Assembly: GCA_022866645.1 (NCBI GenBank)
Contig: JALHUQ010000459.1
Span: 1-6,604, forward strand
Reading direction: 5' to 3'
DNA: 6,604 nucleotides
Source of the DNA: Woeseiaceae bacterium
GTDB taxonomy: Bacteria > Pseudomonadota > Gammaproteobacteria > Steroidobacterales > Woeseiaceae
How positions within the stretch are numbered: position 1 is the first letter of the stretch; every line of letters begins with the position of its first letter. The translations under genes and the position numbers were made by a program. Below, piece by piece: positions 6,505 through 6,604 of this stretch. Below the pieces are notes generated by a model. It ran no database searches. It was given only the letters and a program-made list of their open reading frames with translations, and was not told where the DNA came from.

Positions 6505-6604
6505 CTATTTCTGAAGCTCTTCGCGGACCAGATCCAGCAATTGTTGCTGGCCAAAGCTGGGCAGCGGCCGGCCATTGACGAAGTACCCCGGCGTCGCACT
6601 GACT
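6505..6604 (-). CDS. DsbA/thioredoxin-fold protein, C-terminal fragment
   Basis: Only the last 32 residues plus a TAG stop at 6507-6505 are in the window; the gene enters from the right and is transcribed leftward. The peptide contains SATPGYFVNGRPLPSFG followed by a helix ending in LVREELQK. The TP-x-x-FVNG signature (cis-proline followed by the FVNG strand) and the final amphipathic helix are typical of DsbA-family/Thioredoxin_4 proteins, which catalyse or shuttle disulfides in the periplasm. The CxxC active site would lie upstream, outside the window. A longer overlapping frame (6399-6599) on the same strand lacks any recognisable motif and is rejected. It converges on the molybdenum hydroxylase operon and is probably unrelated to it, though exported cytochromes need periplasmic thiol handling. 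Confidence 0.75.
   Translation of the reverse strand, partial: VSATPGYFVNGRPLPSFGQQQLLDLVREELQK

Noticed and set aside
6399..6599. A 66-codon leftward frame at the right end
   Set aside because: A different frame of the same strand ends in a recognisable thioredoxin-fold tail, and this one has no motif.

Overview
The window looks like chromosomal DNA from a proteobacterium, most likely a gammaproteobacterium. That rests on the moderately high GC content, Shine-Dalgarno sites, ATGA-coupled genes, Tat and Sec export signals, a multihaem cytochrome c and a DsbA-like tail. The lineage is inferred from gene style only. The DNA is densely coding, and no mobile element, RNA gene or CRISPR array was seen.

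Left part (1-1246): the first codons of a TauE/SafE-like membrane permease run leftward off the window. A 180-bp divergent region separates it from a rightward dehydrogenase of the 3-hydroxyisobutyrate dehydrogenase family. That region holds a sigma70-like promoter with a perfect TATAAT box. Immediately downstream of the box lies a perfect 14-bp palindrome matching the LacI/GalR-family operator consensus, so the dehydrogenase is probably under substrate-inducible repression.

Centre (1270-6337): four genes sit in two divergent, translationally coupled pairs. Leftward is a Tat-exported FAD oxidoreductase of the phytoene dehydrogenase/PYROXD2-like group, overlapping by ATGA a Sec-exported cytochrome c with five CxxCH haem sites. 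Rightward is a 2x[2Fe-2S] small subunit overlapping by ATGA a Tat-exported molybdopterin large subunit of the isoquinoline 1-oxidoreductase (IorAB-like) xanthine oxidase branch. Three of the four carry their own export signals, and the iron-sulfur subunit presumably rides out with its partner. My inference is a periplasmic oxidation module: two substrate-oxidising enzymes, one flavin and one molybdenum hydroxylase, with the pentahaem cytochrome as a plausible electron acceptor. The substrate cannot be read from the sequence. There is no FAD-binding CoxM-type subunit and no molybdenum-cofactor chaperone in the window.

Right end (6338-6604): an intergenic stretch with a 9-bp inverted repeat is followed by the last 32 codons of a leftward DsbA/thioredoxin-fold protein that enters from beyond the window.
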